Of a stretch of 64,000 nucleotides of DNA, positions 46,612 to 57,350 are shown piece after piece. The first letter of the stretch is position 1; each line of letters starts with the position of its first letter. Under the pieces are notes generated by a model. That model was not told where the DNA came from. It searched no databases and worked only from the letters and a program-made list of their open reading frames with translations. The stretch is taken from assembly GCA_950295325.1 (NCBI GenBank), contig OX485805.1:34707501-34771500 (forward strand), written 5' to 3'. This DNA comes from Polytrichum commune (lineage: Eukaryota; Streptophyta; Polytrichopsida; Polytrichales; Polytrichaceae). Both the position numbers and the translations under genes were made by a program.

Positions 46612-49600
46612 ATGGCGACACCTGCTAATCCCTCCACCATGTCACCTGCATCCGGGGCATCGTCCCCTGCTCCAGCAGTTGCAGTGAGTGTAGGTGGCAG
46701 TTGCTCTACCATGGCAATGGCACATGCATCTGGTTTTGGAAAACGTCCCTCCTTCAAGCAAAGGGTGTTGATGATCACCCCTGGGGGAGAATTATCAACT
46801 ACCGCAATGCAAGAAGTTGTCCAGATCTCTTCAACCGCGTCTGCAACCATTTTTTCTCCTACCCCACTGCATGTACCTGCTCCATTTGAGGCTGATGCAT
46901 TGGACATCAGTGGGTCCTCATTCACTATCGATGCGCCTTCAAATGGTAGTAGCAACAACTTTGATGGCTTCCATGAGCAATCAGACACCCAATTGCTACC
47001 AACCTCACATGAACCTCCAACAAAGAAGCGAAAAATTCCGAAAAGAAAGTACCTCCTAAATCCTAAATCCTGGCTGTATTTTTTGGGGAGTAATGCATTG
47101 GCTGAGGGCTGAGGGCTAAGATCATTCTAAAATGTTGCCTCAATTTCCAATTTCTAAACATGTGTCATTTCAATTTCTAACATGTCAATTGATGTGTGAT
47201 ATTTTTTCTTTCTCAAGTTTTGACGTGTACTTATTCTTGAGCCCTCAAGAATGAAGACAACATAGGAAGTGGCCCCTAAACCCATAATGTTTGGGGATTT
47301 TTTTTGGCATTTTGAGGATATGTTTTTGATGATGTCTTGTTTCTCATTGGTTTAGGGTGGTTTTGGTGCAAATTTCAAGAAAATTGGGCAGCAAAATACC
47401 CATGGTCACAACAGGACCCTGAAGGGGATGGTACATTTAACAAAGTTCAATGTACCATCTGCTCTAAAGTAACTGGCAGAGACAAAATACTGGATGCAAA
47501 AGATGACAACCTGAAAAAATACCAAGGATGGAAGAGAGCCCTCAGTGACTTACCTTCTTTGAAGGTGAAGAAGGATGAATGGTATTGGAACCAAAATTCC
47601 GTCTACAAGCGTGCTGAGAGGACATTTGCAGCATTGCCTGTTAATGAAATTGGAACCCTAGTTATAGCTGAGGCTCCTCCAAAACGCAAGGAAATGTAAA
47701 TGGCAGTCATCTTCCATTTGTTACAATTTGGAAGACCTATGACAGAATATCCACCCATGAAGGAGTTGTTACAATTCCTGGGCGTTTCTAAGGTCAAAAT
47801 CCTTCCTTTCCTTTCAGTTTCAATTGCTCATGTTATTAATTTTGTTTTGAAACATCATATTAGTTAGTAATGGCACTTGAGTGTATGTGCAGGTTTCATT
47901 GAAGCATTGGACCGAGGGGTCGGGTTGGGAAATGGCTGAGAGTTTGTTTAACGTTGTGCAAGCAAGGACAAAAGAAGTAGTAAGTACAACCCCTTATTTT
48001 TTCTATTACTTGCGATGAAGTCACAACGTTGGACAACCAATTTTGGATTAGCATGCATGTTTACATAATTCAAGATTAGGAAAGAGTGCCAATGTTGTTG
48101 TGTTTGCAGCGTGTGACAGTGTGACTAAGGATGGTGGTGCCGATAATATAACCAAGATGATTCTTGGTGCACTCACTAATGAAGGTGGGTTGACCCAACA
48201 TCAGATTAGAAACCGATTCATGGCATTTGGGGCAGATGGTGCATCGATTTTGCAATGGAAGAGGAATGGTGTCACTAACAAGCTACAAGTTTCTCATGCG
48301 CTACACATGCAAGGCATGCATTGTGTGGCACATCGAAGCAACCTTGCAGTGCAATGTCTATCAGATCTGGAGATGGTGGCTAGGATTGAAACCCTACTAG
48401 TTGTTCTGCACAAGTATTTTAGTAAATCTCCAAAACGTCATTTGGAGCTCCAAAAACTTGCTAAATTGCTTGAGTCTAAGGGCAAAAAAATTCTTCAAAA
48501 TGTAAAAACGAAGTGAATTTTAATGTTGAGTCCATTGAAACATGTTTTGTCGGAGTACCGCACCCTTTTGGTGAAGATATACTCTGATCATCTTGTAAAA
48601 CCAACAATCCCGGCAGCCAAGGTAAATTATGAACTTATGGCTGATATCAAATCTTTACTGACCTTGGCTACAGTGCTACCTCTTCTAAAGGCTCTGAAAG
48701 CCTTGGTTGTCTTTGCACAATCCCCCAGTGTATATGTGTGTGATTTCACAAAGGCATTGAGCATTTGTATCTCAGATGTGAATGACTTGTATTGCACAAA
48801 CAATGCATTCATTTCATATGCATTTTCATGCTTCAAAAAGATATGTGACCTTTTGCATGAGAGCATCCGCCTAAGGTGGCATTCAGATGTGAATGATTGT
48901 GTTGAGCACTTGGTTTTTGAGGCCCATTTGTCAACTTCAGCCGGTTCCCACCTCAATACAACTTGCGTTGATCATGTCACACACTTGAGGAGTTTTGTGA
49001 CAAGAGAATTATTTGATAAAACGATATCGGAGGTGAAGGTCGAGGTTGCAGGTATGTGTTTGTTTTTAGTTTTGTTTGTTTGTTTATGTTTTTGCATCTT
49101 TTGATTATATCAAGGTTTTGCATCCATGAGCATGGATCTAATGTGTTGGTTTTTTTATTGTAGATGTTGCAGCCATGATGGTGATGGAATTGGGAAGTAG
49201 GTTTCCCCCTAGTGAGATAATGAATGCACTGTCCATTGTATATCCTCAATTTTGGCTTGAGCCAGGGCATGAGGACAAACTCACAGGGTACATGAACACT
49301 TTGAAGCAAACATATGCTCACACCAAGGATTTCTCTAGCGCTACACATGTTTGTGATACATGTCCAGCAGTGTTGAGCGCTATGGCACTTGATCGGCAGT
49401 TGCATTGGTTTGCTGTGGCTATGGTGAGTAATTCTCTTCATGTAATGAGGGCCATGGACACCCACATTCATCCCTTAACCAAACTATGGCGTGCCTTGGC
49501 CACGGGGAGGTCACTTCATTGTCAAGTTGACACCACATGCGGACAAAGTTTGCTACCCCTATATTTCATGCCATATATAATTTTAAAATTTATGATATTT

Positions 49601-50314
49601 TTTCTACATATACACAACCATTGATAATATCTTTTTGAAATTTTTTTGAAATTTTAGTCATCTTAATTTTTTTTAGTAATTGTTTTAGTTCAATTTTGTA
49701 TCATTCTAGTTAAAAACGGTATGTTTTATGAAAAAAACAAATCATCAAATTTAGTTACCACTTTTAACTATGTCATAGGTACTATATATATCTACTTATG
49801 AAAAAAAATTGATAAAATTTTGACCCATTTTGGTGGTGCAACTTACCAAAAGAAGATTATTTTTGGTCGCACGTGGTGTTCAACTTGACAATGGAGTGAT
49901 CTCCCCGTGGCCTTGACACAATCTGGCCCTTTGAAGGGTATGTTTCCCGAGTTCTTTAAACTCGCAGAAATTGCGATGATCCAAGTAAGGGGTTATATTT
50001 TGAAAATATGTTACTTCATTAAACTTTCTCATGCTTTTTGTATTCATGTTTTTGAATGTAAGTTGGCTTCTTATTGACTTTGTCTCTTTGCATCCATTTT
50101 GTAGGTTCTTGGGAGCGTAGAAGACGAAAGAACATTTTCCAATGTTTCTTTCTTGAAGAACAAACTCCGCAACCGCTTAACTGAACATTTACCTCTTACT
50201 ACAACAATGTTTGCACAAAAACATTACACATTGACATCATTCCCGTACAAGGATGTCGTTTCAGATTGGAGAGCTTGCAATCCGAAGCGTGGCCGATATG
50301 CACTTGGTGTTTGA
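46612..50314 (+). pseudogene. Second hAT transposase, decayed
   Basis: Parts in order: a Ser/Pro-rich N-terminus from ATG 46612 ending in a basic NLS-like KKRKIPKRK; a BED-type finger segment (47353-47700, VQCTICSK and NLKKYQGWKR); VSLKHWTEGSGWEMAESLF after a TGTGCAG acceptor; a catalytic-core part (TLDNQFWISMHVY; FMAFGADGASILQWKRNGV; GMHCVAHRSNL); a helical part to 49104; and a C-terminal dimerisation part (50105-50314, VLGSVEDERTFSNVSFLKNK). In-frame stops occur at 47698, about 48077 and 48514, and there is a frameshift near 48090. A 409-bp MITE splits it at 49501. The RNase H-like DGAS motif survives, but the protein cannot be made. Its sequence is unrelated in detail to the first hAT. Confidence 0.85.
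49501..49909. mobile_element. 409-bp hAT-type MITE, copy 2
   Basis: Same length and closely similar along its whole length to 13702-14110. The flanks are GCCTTGGC (49493-49500) and GCCTTGAC (49910-49917), 7 of 8 matching. Removing the element and one flank rejoins the hAT frame (LWRALTQSGPLKG). Confidence 0.92.
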
Positions 50315-50796
50315 TTTGCGTAGAATGAGACATTTAGGGGTTTTCCCACTTCTTCATAACTATTTAGAATACAAGGATCTTATATTACTTCTACTTTTAA
50401 GAGCCTACATCTCATACGGCTTATTGGCGATACATGCCATTGTAAATAAAGAAGTGGTTTCCTCCTAAATTTTTGTGACGTAATTTGTGGGATGTAATTT
50501 CGCATATTTACTGCTGCATTTCCTTGTTCCAATAGTGGCCTTGCAATATTTTTTATTTTTCACTTAGCTAAACTTCCAAAAGGCATCACAACAAATATCG
50601 CATTTGCATTTCTCTACTGTCCATTTTAGATAGCGGCAATTTCATTCTACCACACATTTCATCGCAATGTTTACAATTTCCTTACATGTTCACATAGCCG
50701 AAACTACAATGTAAAAAACCATTATAATAGCCATTTCACCCCCCAATAAAAAGTGAAAAAAAAATCACTGATTGTGGTTGCATGCAAGATGTATAC
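50315..50796. other. Between hAT remnant and Harbinger element
   Basis: AT-rich DNA that probably includes the 3' end of the hAT element. Its terminal repeat was not identified. No gene is seen. Confidence 0.4.
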
Positions 50797-51111
50797 TTAG
50801 GGCATCCCCACCCCAAGACGCCAACGCGGCCGGCAATGGCTAGCTTGCCGTGACCTTCACCGGGCTCCCACCCTGGTGCCCCTGCACGCGGCCCACCGTC
50901 AGCCAGGAAAACGCGGGCACATGCGTCGACTGGGACACCTGTTGGGGCGGCATGCCTCCACGTGGCCGAAAGATCCCACCCGCCACCTCACACCGTGTCC
51001 AGGCTGGCCGAGCTCTGCTGCTCTGCAGCTTGCTAGTTTTTTTTTTCAGCTTCATTTTTTTCACAGCTTCGTTTCTGTTTTTTGGGCTGCATCATTTTCG
51101 ACCTCTTCAAG

Positions 51112-52416
51112 ATGGATGCTTGGATGGCAAGATTGGAGGAGGCCCGTCAAGCTTTTCTGGATGACGACGAGGAGGATGAGGCCAACATGGGGATGGCTCT
51201 TGATCAGTTGCAAGACGTCATGGACGCGCCACTGCCTCAGCGAGGTGTGGCTGGAGGTTCATGTCTAGGGAAGAGAGCAAACATAGAGAGGGTGAGGGTG
51301 CTAATGGACGAGCGCATGCACCTGGATTATTTTGCAGAGGCTCTGGTTTGGGGTCCATCTTTTTTCCGTCGACGTTATCGCATGAGAAGGTCATTGTTCC
51401 TAACTATCCTGGACAGGGTGTGCGCACGCGATAGTTATTTTTTGCTAAAACGGGATGCTTGTGGCTTGGTGGGACTATCCGCTCGTCAAAAAATCACTGC
51501 TGCCTTGCGGATGCTTGCACTGGGGGTGTGCGCAGACGCCATGGATGATTACTGTAGGACTAGTGAGTCCACAACGATGGAGTGCATGAAACGGTTTTGT
51601 GTCGCAGTTCGAGCTGAGTTTGGGGAGTACCACTTGAGGCAACCCACCCGTGCAGACTTTCTTAAACAATTGGGAATAAACTCTGCACGTGGATTTCCAG
51701 GTATGTTTGCATCTTTGGATTGCATGCACTATGAATGGAAAAATTGTCCGGTTGCTTGGCAAGGCGATTATGGAGACAGGGAGGGCAAACGATCCATCAT
51801 ACTCGAAGCGGTGGCTGATCAAAGTCTGCACATATGGCACGTTTTTTTTGGACTTCCGGGATCGAACAATGACTTGAATGTTTTGGACCGCTCTCCCCTC
51901 ATCCATGACATGCTCGTGGGAGAGGCAACTGATATGACATTTGAGGTCAATGGCCAAGAGTACAACCGGTACTACTTACTGGCCGACGGCATTTACCCAC
52001 CTTGGAGTTGCTTTGTGCACAACATTCACCAACCTGACGACGAGAAGAGGAAACATTTTGCGTCTAGACAAGAGGCATGTCGCAAGGATGTAGAGCGGTG
52101 TTTTGGAGTATTGCAGGCCCGGTTTGCGATCGTGCGCAATCCATGCAGGCAGTGGAGTTTGGATACAATAGCTGACATTATGTTTTCGTGTTGTATTCTT
52201 CACAATATGATTATGGAAGATGAGCGTGATGTGCCTGGGCTAGAGAATGTGATTGGGAATGCAACGGTAGACAATGTGCCAATGCATAGAGGCATTACAT
52301 TAGACCAATTCACAACACAAACTGCAGAGATAGAGAACGCAAACACTCACTATGCCTTAAGAGGTGATCTTATTGAACATTTGTGGGCTTTGAAAGGTGC
52401 CGCCTTGCACAATTGA
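51112..52416 (+). CDS. PIF/Harbinger DDE transposase
   Basis: A single-exon frame of 434 residues starts at ATG 51112; the upstream in-frame codons start with TTG. It has an acidic N-terminus and a helical DNA-binding part (about 55-175: FFRRRYRMRRSLFLTIL, LSARQKITAALRMLALG). The DDE_Tnp_4 nuclease follows: FASLDCMHYEWKNCP with Asp203, GLPGSNNDLNVLDRS with Asp254, and RKDVERCFGVLQARFAIV with Glu328, then the usual CCILHNMIMEDE end. All three metal-binding residues are present. The enzyme cuts and rejoins the element's ends in the nucleus at T-N-A targets. It needs the Myb-like partner encoded convergently at 52427-53944. Confidence 0.95.
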   Translation: MDAWMARLEEARQAFLDDDEEDEANMGMALDQLQDVMDAPLPQRGVAGGSCLGKRANIERVRVLMDERMHLDYFAEALVWGPSFFRRRYRMRRSLFLTILDRVCARDSYFLLKRDACGLVGLSARQKITAALRMLALGVCADAMDDYCRTSESTTMECMKRFCVAVRAEFGEYHLRQPTRADFLKQLGINSARGFPGMFASLDCMHYEWKNCPVAWQGDYGDREGKRSIILEAVADQSLHIWHVFFGLPGSNNDLNVLDRSPLIHDMLVGEATDMTFEVNGQEYNRYYLLADGIYPPWSCFVHNIHQPDDEKRKHFASRQEACRKDVERCFGVLQARFAIVRNPCRQWSLDTIADIMFSCCILHNMIMEDERDVPGLENVIGNATVDNVPMHRGITLDQFTTQTAEIENANTHYALRGDLIEHLWALKGAALHN

Positions 52417-52426
52417 TTTGAATTTC

Positions 52427-53944
52427 TCAATAAATTTGCCCTTGTAGGGTTAATCCTACATCAACATTGCATTGTCCATGTTCTACATACTCATCCACGT
52501 CTATACGGATGGGTTGCGCCCTACCACTGTGTGCTGCACTCCAATACACATTGCCACCCCCCTGTGTTGATGCACCCAAATTGTGGCTTTGAGTGGGCTG
52601 GCATGGATCCACCCGATCCATGTCCAACCAGCTGCGATTGAAGCTGGTAGCACCCTCTGTGTTGAGTCCAGCAACAGCTTGCGGAGCGCAATGTGGCTGT
52701 GCCCACATCCCCGCACGATGGTTGTGCTCCCAGGCATCCATCTCCTGGTTCGGAGTCCCTGCACCCCCCTGTTCGCCTCCCTCGCCATCGCAGCGTTGAT
52801 CCCTGCCCCCCTCCGACAGCGACACGCAGTAGTCGCCATCGCCCTCGCCTCCATCCTCTTCAGCTACCTGGGAGGCAGTCCCCTCCTCCATACCATCCTC
52901 CACACCTGCAGCCAGCCCAGCAGCCATCCCATCCCCGCCGCGAACCCCCTGCGACCCCTCCCCCTCAGACTGCTCGCCGCTAACCTCCTGCTGCCTGCGC
53001 CGTTTCGTCGCAGAGCTGCGACTGCGTTCGGCGGTCTCAGATGCCGCATCCAGGCGCTCCCTCTCCTCCTCATGAACGAGCTTCCTCCGCAATTTTTTCA
53101 ACTCGTCACCCCTGCACAGGCGCAGGTACTCCCTCGCCTTGACAGTGGTAATTTTGTCATCCGGCATTGTCATCAGGAGTAGCATGTTCTGATCCTCCAG
53201 CAATGCCGCTTTTTCCATCTGCGCTGCAGCCATTGTGCGTGTGGCATCAGCCTGAGCGTAGATTGCTCCCTCCCTCGCGCTGGCGCTCCTGGAATCCTCT
53301 CTCTCAGCTTTCGACCCACCAGGCCGTGTGATCCCCGCACGCTTTGAACCGCCAACCTCACCCTCGGACTGCGCACGGCTTACAGGGCTCTTGCCGGCGT
53401 CAAATTGAGCTCGGCCATCATCAGCTGCAACGGCAGGGGAGCTGCCAGATGCTGCACCGGAGCGCAAGCTGGAGGACGCCTTGGGGGAGGTCCACCCATC
53501 CATCCACTTGGGGTGGTCTTTGAGCAAAACCCAGCAGTGCTCGAAGGCGAACTCCTGCTTCTTCGGCGACTTCTGCCGGTACAATTCGCGGGAGTGCCGC
53601 AGTGTATCCGTTGTCGAGGTACCAGACTTGTTGAGCCTCAACACCTGCGAGTAGACGCCGCAAAAACTAGAGACGTCGTGTTTGATCAATCCCCATTTGG
53701 TTTCCAGGCTGCACTGTGGCCGAGGTGCATCCGGTCGGTGTTCGTCGTAGTGATCTGTAATCCGCTCCCCGAAAACCCCAGCTCTCTGCTGGTTACCCAC
53801 GATTTGATCTTGCGACACAAAAAGCACGCATCTGCACAGCTGCTCTTCTTCCGCGCGATTGAAATTCTTCCCCTTCACGCCAGGCTTTGCCGGCCCTCCT
53901 TCATTCGGCACCCTCGCGGCTGCTTGTTTCCTCCCCCCCGCCAT
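52427..53944 (-). CDS. Myb/trihelix-like partner protein of the Harbinger element
   Basis: A 505-residue frame starts at ATG 53944 (MAGGRKQ); an upstream non-ATG extension is possible but unlikely. Residues about 27-150 form a Myb/SANT- or trihelix-like DNA-binding part (NFNRAEEEQLCRCVLF, CSLETKWGLIKHDVSSFCGV, FEHCWVLLKDHPKWMD), as in the second gene of plant PIF elements and in NAM-associated proteins. A low-complexity Ser/Glu/Arg linker and a charged helix with basic NLS-like ATKRRRQQE follow, then an acidic Gly-rich tail. The protein is expected to bring the transposase to the nucleus and the element's ends. It ends 10 bp from the transposase stop. Confidence 0.9.
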   Translation of the reverse strand: MAGGRKQAAARVPNEGGPAKPGVKGKNFNRAEEEQLCRCVLFVSQDQIVGNQQRAGVFGERITDHYDEHRPDAPRPQCSLETKWGLIKHDVSSFCGVYSQVLRLNKSGTSTTDTLRHSRELYRQKSPKKQEFAFEHCWVLLKDHPKWMDGWTSPKASSSLRSGAASGSSPAVAADDGRAQFDAGKSPVSRAQSEGEVGGSKRAGITRPGGSKAEREDSRSASAREGAIYAQADATRTMAAAQMEKAALLEDQNMLLLMTMPDDKITTVKAREYLRLCRGDELKKLRRKLVHEEERERLDAASETAERSRSSATKRRRQQEVSGEQSEGEGSQGVRGGDGMAAGLAAGVEDGMEEGTASQVAEEDGGEGDGDYCVSLSEGGRDQRCDGEGGEQGGAGTPNQEMDAWEHNHRAGMWAQPHCAPQAVAGLNTEGATSFNRSWLDMDRVDPCQPTQSHNLGASTQGGGNVYWSAAHSGRAQPIRIDVDEYVEHGQCNVDVGLTLQGQIY

Positions 53945-54177
53945 TACGAAAACGTCCGGGTACAGACAAAAAGTCACGACACGTACACTGCAACGCCAGA
54001 AACCAGGTGTTTGCAGTGAGAAACAGGCCCCTTCACCTTGCAGGGAGGGGCCAGGTAAATGCCGGGGCCGGCCTGCCCTTTGCGGGTACCGCTGGGACAA
54101 TGGGGAGGTTACCGGGGGATGTGCCCGGGAGGGTGCCGTTGAGGCCACCGTTGGCGACAACGGTGGCCATGCCCTTA

Positions 54178-56108
54178 ATACTCCATTAATTGCTCCGTTT
54201 TACTCCCTTGTGATGTAGCTCTTAATTACTGGCCCAAGGCGAGTCAACCACAAGGCATTATTACGTTGAGTCCACAATAGAGTAACAAAGTATGTCAACA
54301 AATCAATAAATACCTCTTTGCAGTCTATAAATTAGGAACCTTCGGAATAATGTTAATTAATTAATTAATTATATATATATATATATATAATCCATATGTT
54401 TCCATTTAGAATAGGCCTCACATTAACCGTAGAACATCATCAAGAATGCAACATTGCAGTCTTATTGGGAGATATTACAATTTATAAACATGATTAAGCT
54501 CTTGAAATCAACTTCAATACATGTAAACATACAAAGGTCCCTGCTTCCAAAAGAGCCAAAGTGAGAAAATGACAACAATAAGAAGACAATTAGTTCCAAA
54601 AAAATGTTGATCTTGATACTAGTATTATGTAACACTAGTCTCGAGGTGCCAACATATCTTGCATACCTAGGAGCCAAGCACAGTCACAACCAAGTTGTTG
54701 AAGCCTTATGCAAATGAATTCAAACATGAAAAAAAAAACCCCAAAGCTCGAAGCAAAGGCACATAAAATCACATTTAGAATTGCACCTTGCAAATACACG
54801 ACGTGCGACCTTCTTTAAATTCAGTTGACATTTGGTTAGATTAGCTCTATGGACTGTTGTGGGGACAGTCACTGAAAACTCTTTAAAGAAACAGTAGTGC
54901 CAAAGTGGTTTTTGACATTTATCCATATACTCATCGAAAACTAGAACACCATGTGGAATTTGAGATTCAAGATAGTATTGTTACATGTCCTTCAACTCCT
55001 TAGAAGCATGCACGATCAACATAAAGTCCAAACATATAGAAGTAATCAGATTATGAAAATCTCTTAACAATAAATAAAAAGAAAAGTGCATAGTGATGTG
55101 CATGATGCCGGTAAGTTGTCTTATAAAGGAATTGTTTGAGGTTTTTATCCCTCACATATGTTGTTGGTAATCCCTCCTCCTCTTTCCTAGTGGCACCCAA
55201 ATTCCATAATTTCAACCACTTCACTTTTTGATGATTATGGACATATGATAACACTAATCTGTACAATTTTTTCAATTGTATTTGAGAAACCTCATTATTG
55301 TCCCAGTATTTCTTGATTTCTTCCTTCATCCACTCCTTACCAAGTTAAGGATTGGCAATTGCCAAGACCTGATAGAAAGTGATGTCACGTTTGTTTTTTT
55401 TTTTTTTTTTGCCTTGTATTCTTCCTCGATTGTAAGGCTAACACCTTAATAAGTATGGTCAACTAGTCTAGGATACTTGAGCTAGTAATTTATTTTTTTC
55501 ACACCTAATAACATTTGCAAAACCATTATAAACCACCAATGAAAAAAAAATTATCAAAACCAAAAGATAGTATATTTTTACCCAATGACTTAATAGAAAG
55601 TAAAATTAAATTAAAAAAAAAATGTGGAAAGATTAGTTAACTCACGTAGTGAACGTAATAAAAGAGCACATTCATAGTGAGAGAGTACTACTTTTTGTAT
55701 GATTTCTCATACTTTAGTGAGGTTTTGTATAAAGTATATGGAAAGCAAAGTTTTATAATGTTGTCTTGAAAGTTGATCGTATATTTGTACATTGTAGAGG
55801 TCATAGACCATTTTTTAAAGTAATAGTGAATTTTAAAGGGTTACATTAGTTTTGAGGCCATTTTATATTAAATTATAGAAGCAAAACTACATCATAAGGT
55901 TCTAAATTGCTTATTTTATAGCAACTAAGCTTGAATTGAAAAAATTATACATTTAGTAGCATTAACTAGGACAAACTATGAACTAATTACACGTTTAAAA
56001 TACCAGTAACTTCATAAGTAAGTTGTGATGGATTCTTGAAAACAACTATATTTTTTTGCTCGAGATCATTAACTATTGAGACATTTCATAGAAACTAATT
56101 ATTATCTA

Positions 56109-56143
<35 letters not shown>

Positions 56144-57128
56144 ACTTAACACAAAAAGTAGGAATTGAAAGAACTATAATAAAACATTTTTATTAAACGA
56201 GTACAACAACCTCATTTTTTTAAGAGGTACCATCATTTTAAAACATTAAATAAACTAAGTAATGAGTTTTTCATCCAAGGGTGAGGTTAATCGAGGTCAA
56301 AGGCAGTTGGAGTAGAAGAAAATAAAATCTAGAAGTGAAGAAGTTCGAGCCTCCAAAGGTATGAGATGAAGAAAAAGACCGAATTAGAGAGTAACAAATG
56401 ATATAATAGAAATTATATGTCCTTCAATTATGATTGCCTCAAGCGGTGGAGGACGAGTCTTTTCATGGATTTTTATTTCACCACGTCTCATTTGCCTTGG
56501 ATTACCTTTCCACAGATTTCGTCACTGCCGACTTTTCATCCGACCATTTCATCTATTATTAGTTTAGTAGTGTTAAAAGACACTTATTAAAATAAAATAT
56601 ATATTGCCGAGACGGATTGACTGAGTCTAAATATGTTTTTATAATCGAATTCGTTCATTCAACTCATTTAATCATTTCAGCGCGGAGTCATTTCTTATCC
56701 TCATAATACTCTAAAATCTTTTGTTTATTGACTACTTATTGTTTGACTTTATTTTAGTCAATCCTAAAATTTTAATTTAATAAATTTCTTATATTCGTTA
56801 TTTTAGGATTTTTCATACTAACTAATTTTCAAAACTAAAAATCCTCCAACTGTCCAAATCGTTTGCTATCTAACTTCTATTAACCATCACGACTAGGTTA
56901 ATTGATTAAAAATATATATTTAAACTTTTTTTCTTTTTTTGTAAGCATGTGTGTATTTCTTTTGGATTTTCAAGCATGAACCAGGTTAAATCGACAGTAA
57001 ACATTTGTGAAGAGCTTATTATACATGCAGTCCACATCCCGAAGAAATTGACACCACTAGCTTTGATGCAACAAGTACAATTTATTTTTAATGTTTTCAG
57101 TGAATAAGTTTCCCGCTTACCCACTCAG
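54178..57128. other. AT-rich DNA, no gene seen
   Basis: AT dinucleotide runs lie at about 54369-54389 and 56110-56142, and poly-T at 55390-55410. Open frames are short and not protein-like. No element could be delimited. Confidence 0.45.
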
Positions 57129-57350
57129 ATTAAACAAGGTGTTCAAGATCTGGTAACCAAAGTTGAAAACAAACAAATACAGGTGGACAAAATGGCAAGA
57201 AACTTGGATGATCACAAAAAACAAGATTTGGAGTATGAGGAGAAGATAGCGAAGTTGACAAAGATTGATGATCATTTGTGGGATTATTTATTTGGTGGAA
57301 CTTTGGAATACCTAAGGTGTGACACGAATGCAAATTCAACCATAGCTTAG
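57129..57350 (+). pseudogene. Coiled-coil exon remnant
   Basis: After a splice-acceptor-like CCACTCAG, a 73-codon frame runs to TAG at 57348. It contains heptad-like, highly charged sequence (VQDLVTKVENKQIQVDKM; KKQDLEYEEKIAKL) and then DDHLWDYLFGG. Its composition is unlike the surrounding AT-rich noise. It looks like the last exon of a coiled-coil protein, from a gene or a transposon; no partner exon was found nearby. The family is not recognised. Confidence 0.45.

Larger units (their letters stand above)
50800..54174 (+). mobile_element. PIF/Harbinger transposon, structurally complete
   Basis: A 3375-bp element is flanked by TTA at 50797-50799 and 54175-54177. The left end GGGCATCCCC..GACGCCAACG and the inverted right end (CGTTGTCGCC..GGCCATGCCC read inward) form an imperfect inverted repeat. 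It encodes the two proteins expected of the superfamily, on opposite strands with 3' ends 10 bp apart. It is much more GC-rich than its surroundings. Both reading frames are intact, so it is a candidate autonomous element. Confidence 0.93.

Noticed and set aside
46548..46988. A 146-codon minus-strand frame
   Set aside because: It is antisense to the N-terminal part of the second hAT transposase and has no motif.
52583..53182. Long plus-strand frames over the Harbinger partner gene
   Set aside because: High GC content keeps several frames open. The minus-strand frame has the Myb-like domain, NLS and correct position for a Harbinger element.
56110..56142. AT-run as a possible replication origin or matrix site
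   Set aside because: It is a simple AT microsatellite with nothing else to support a function.
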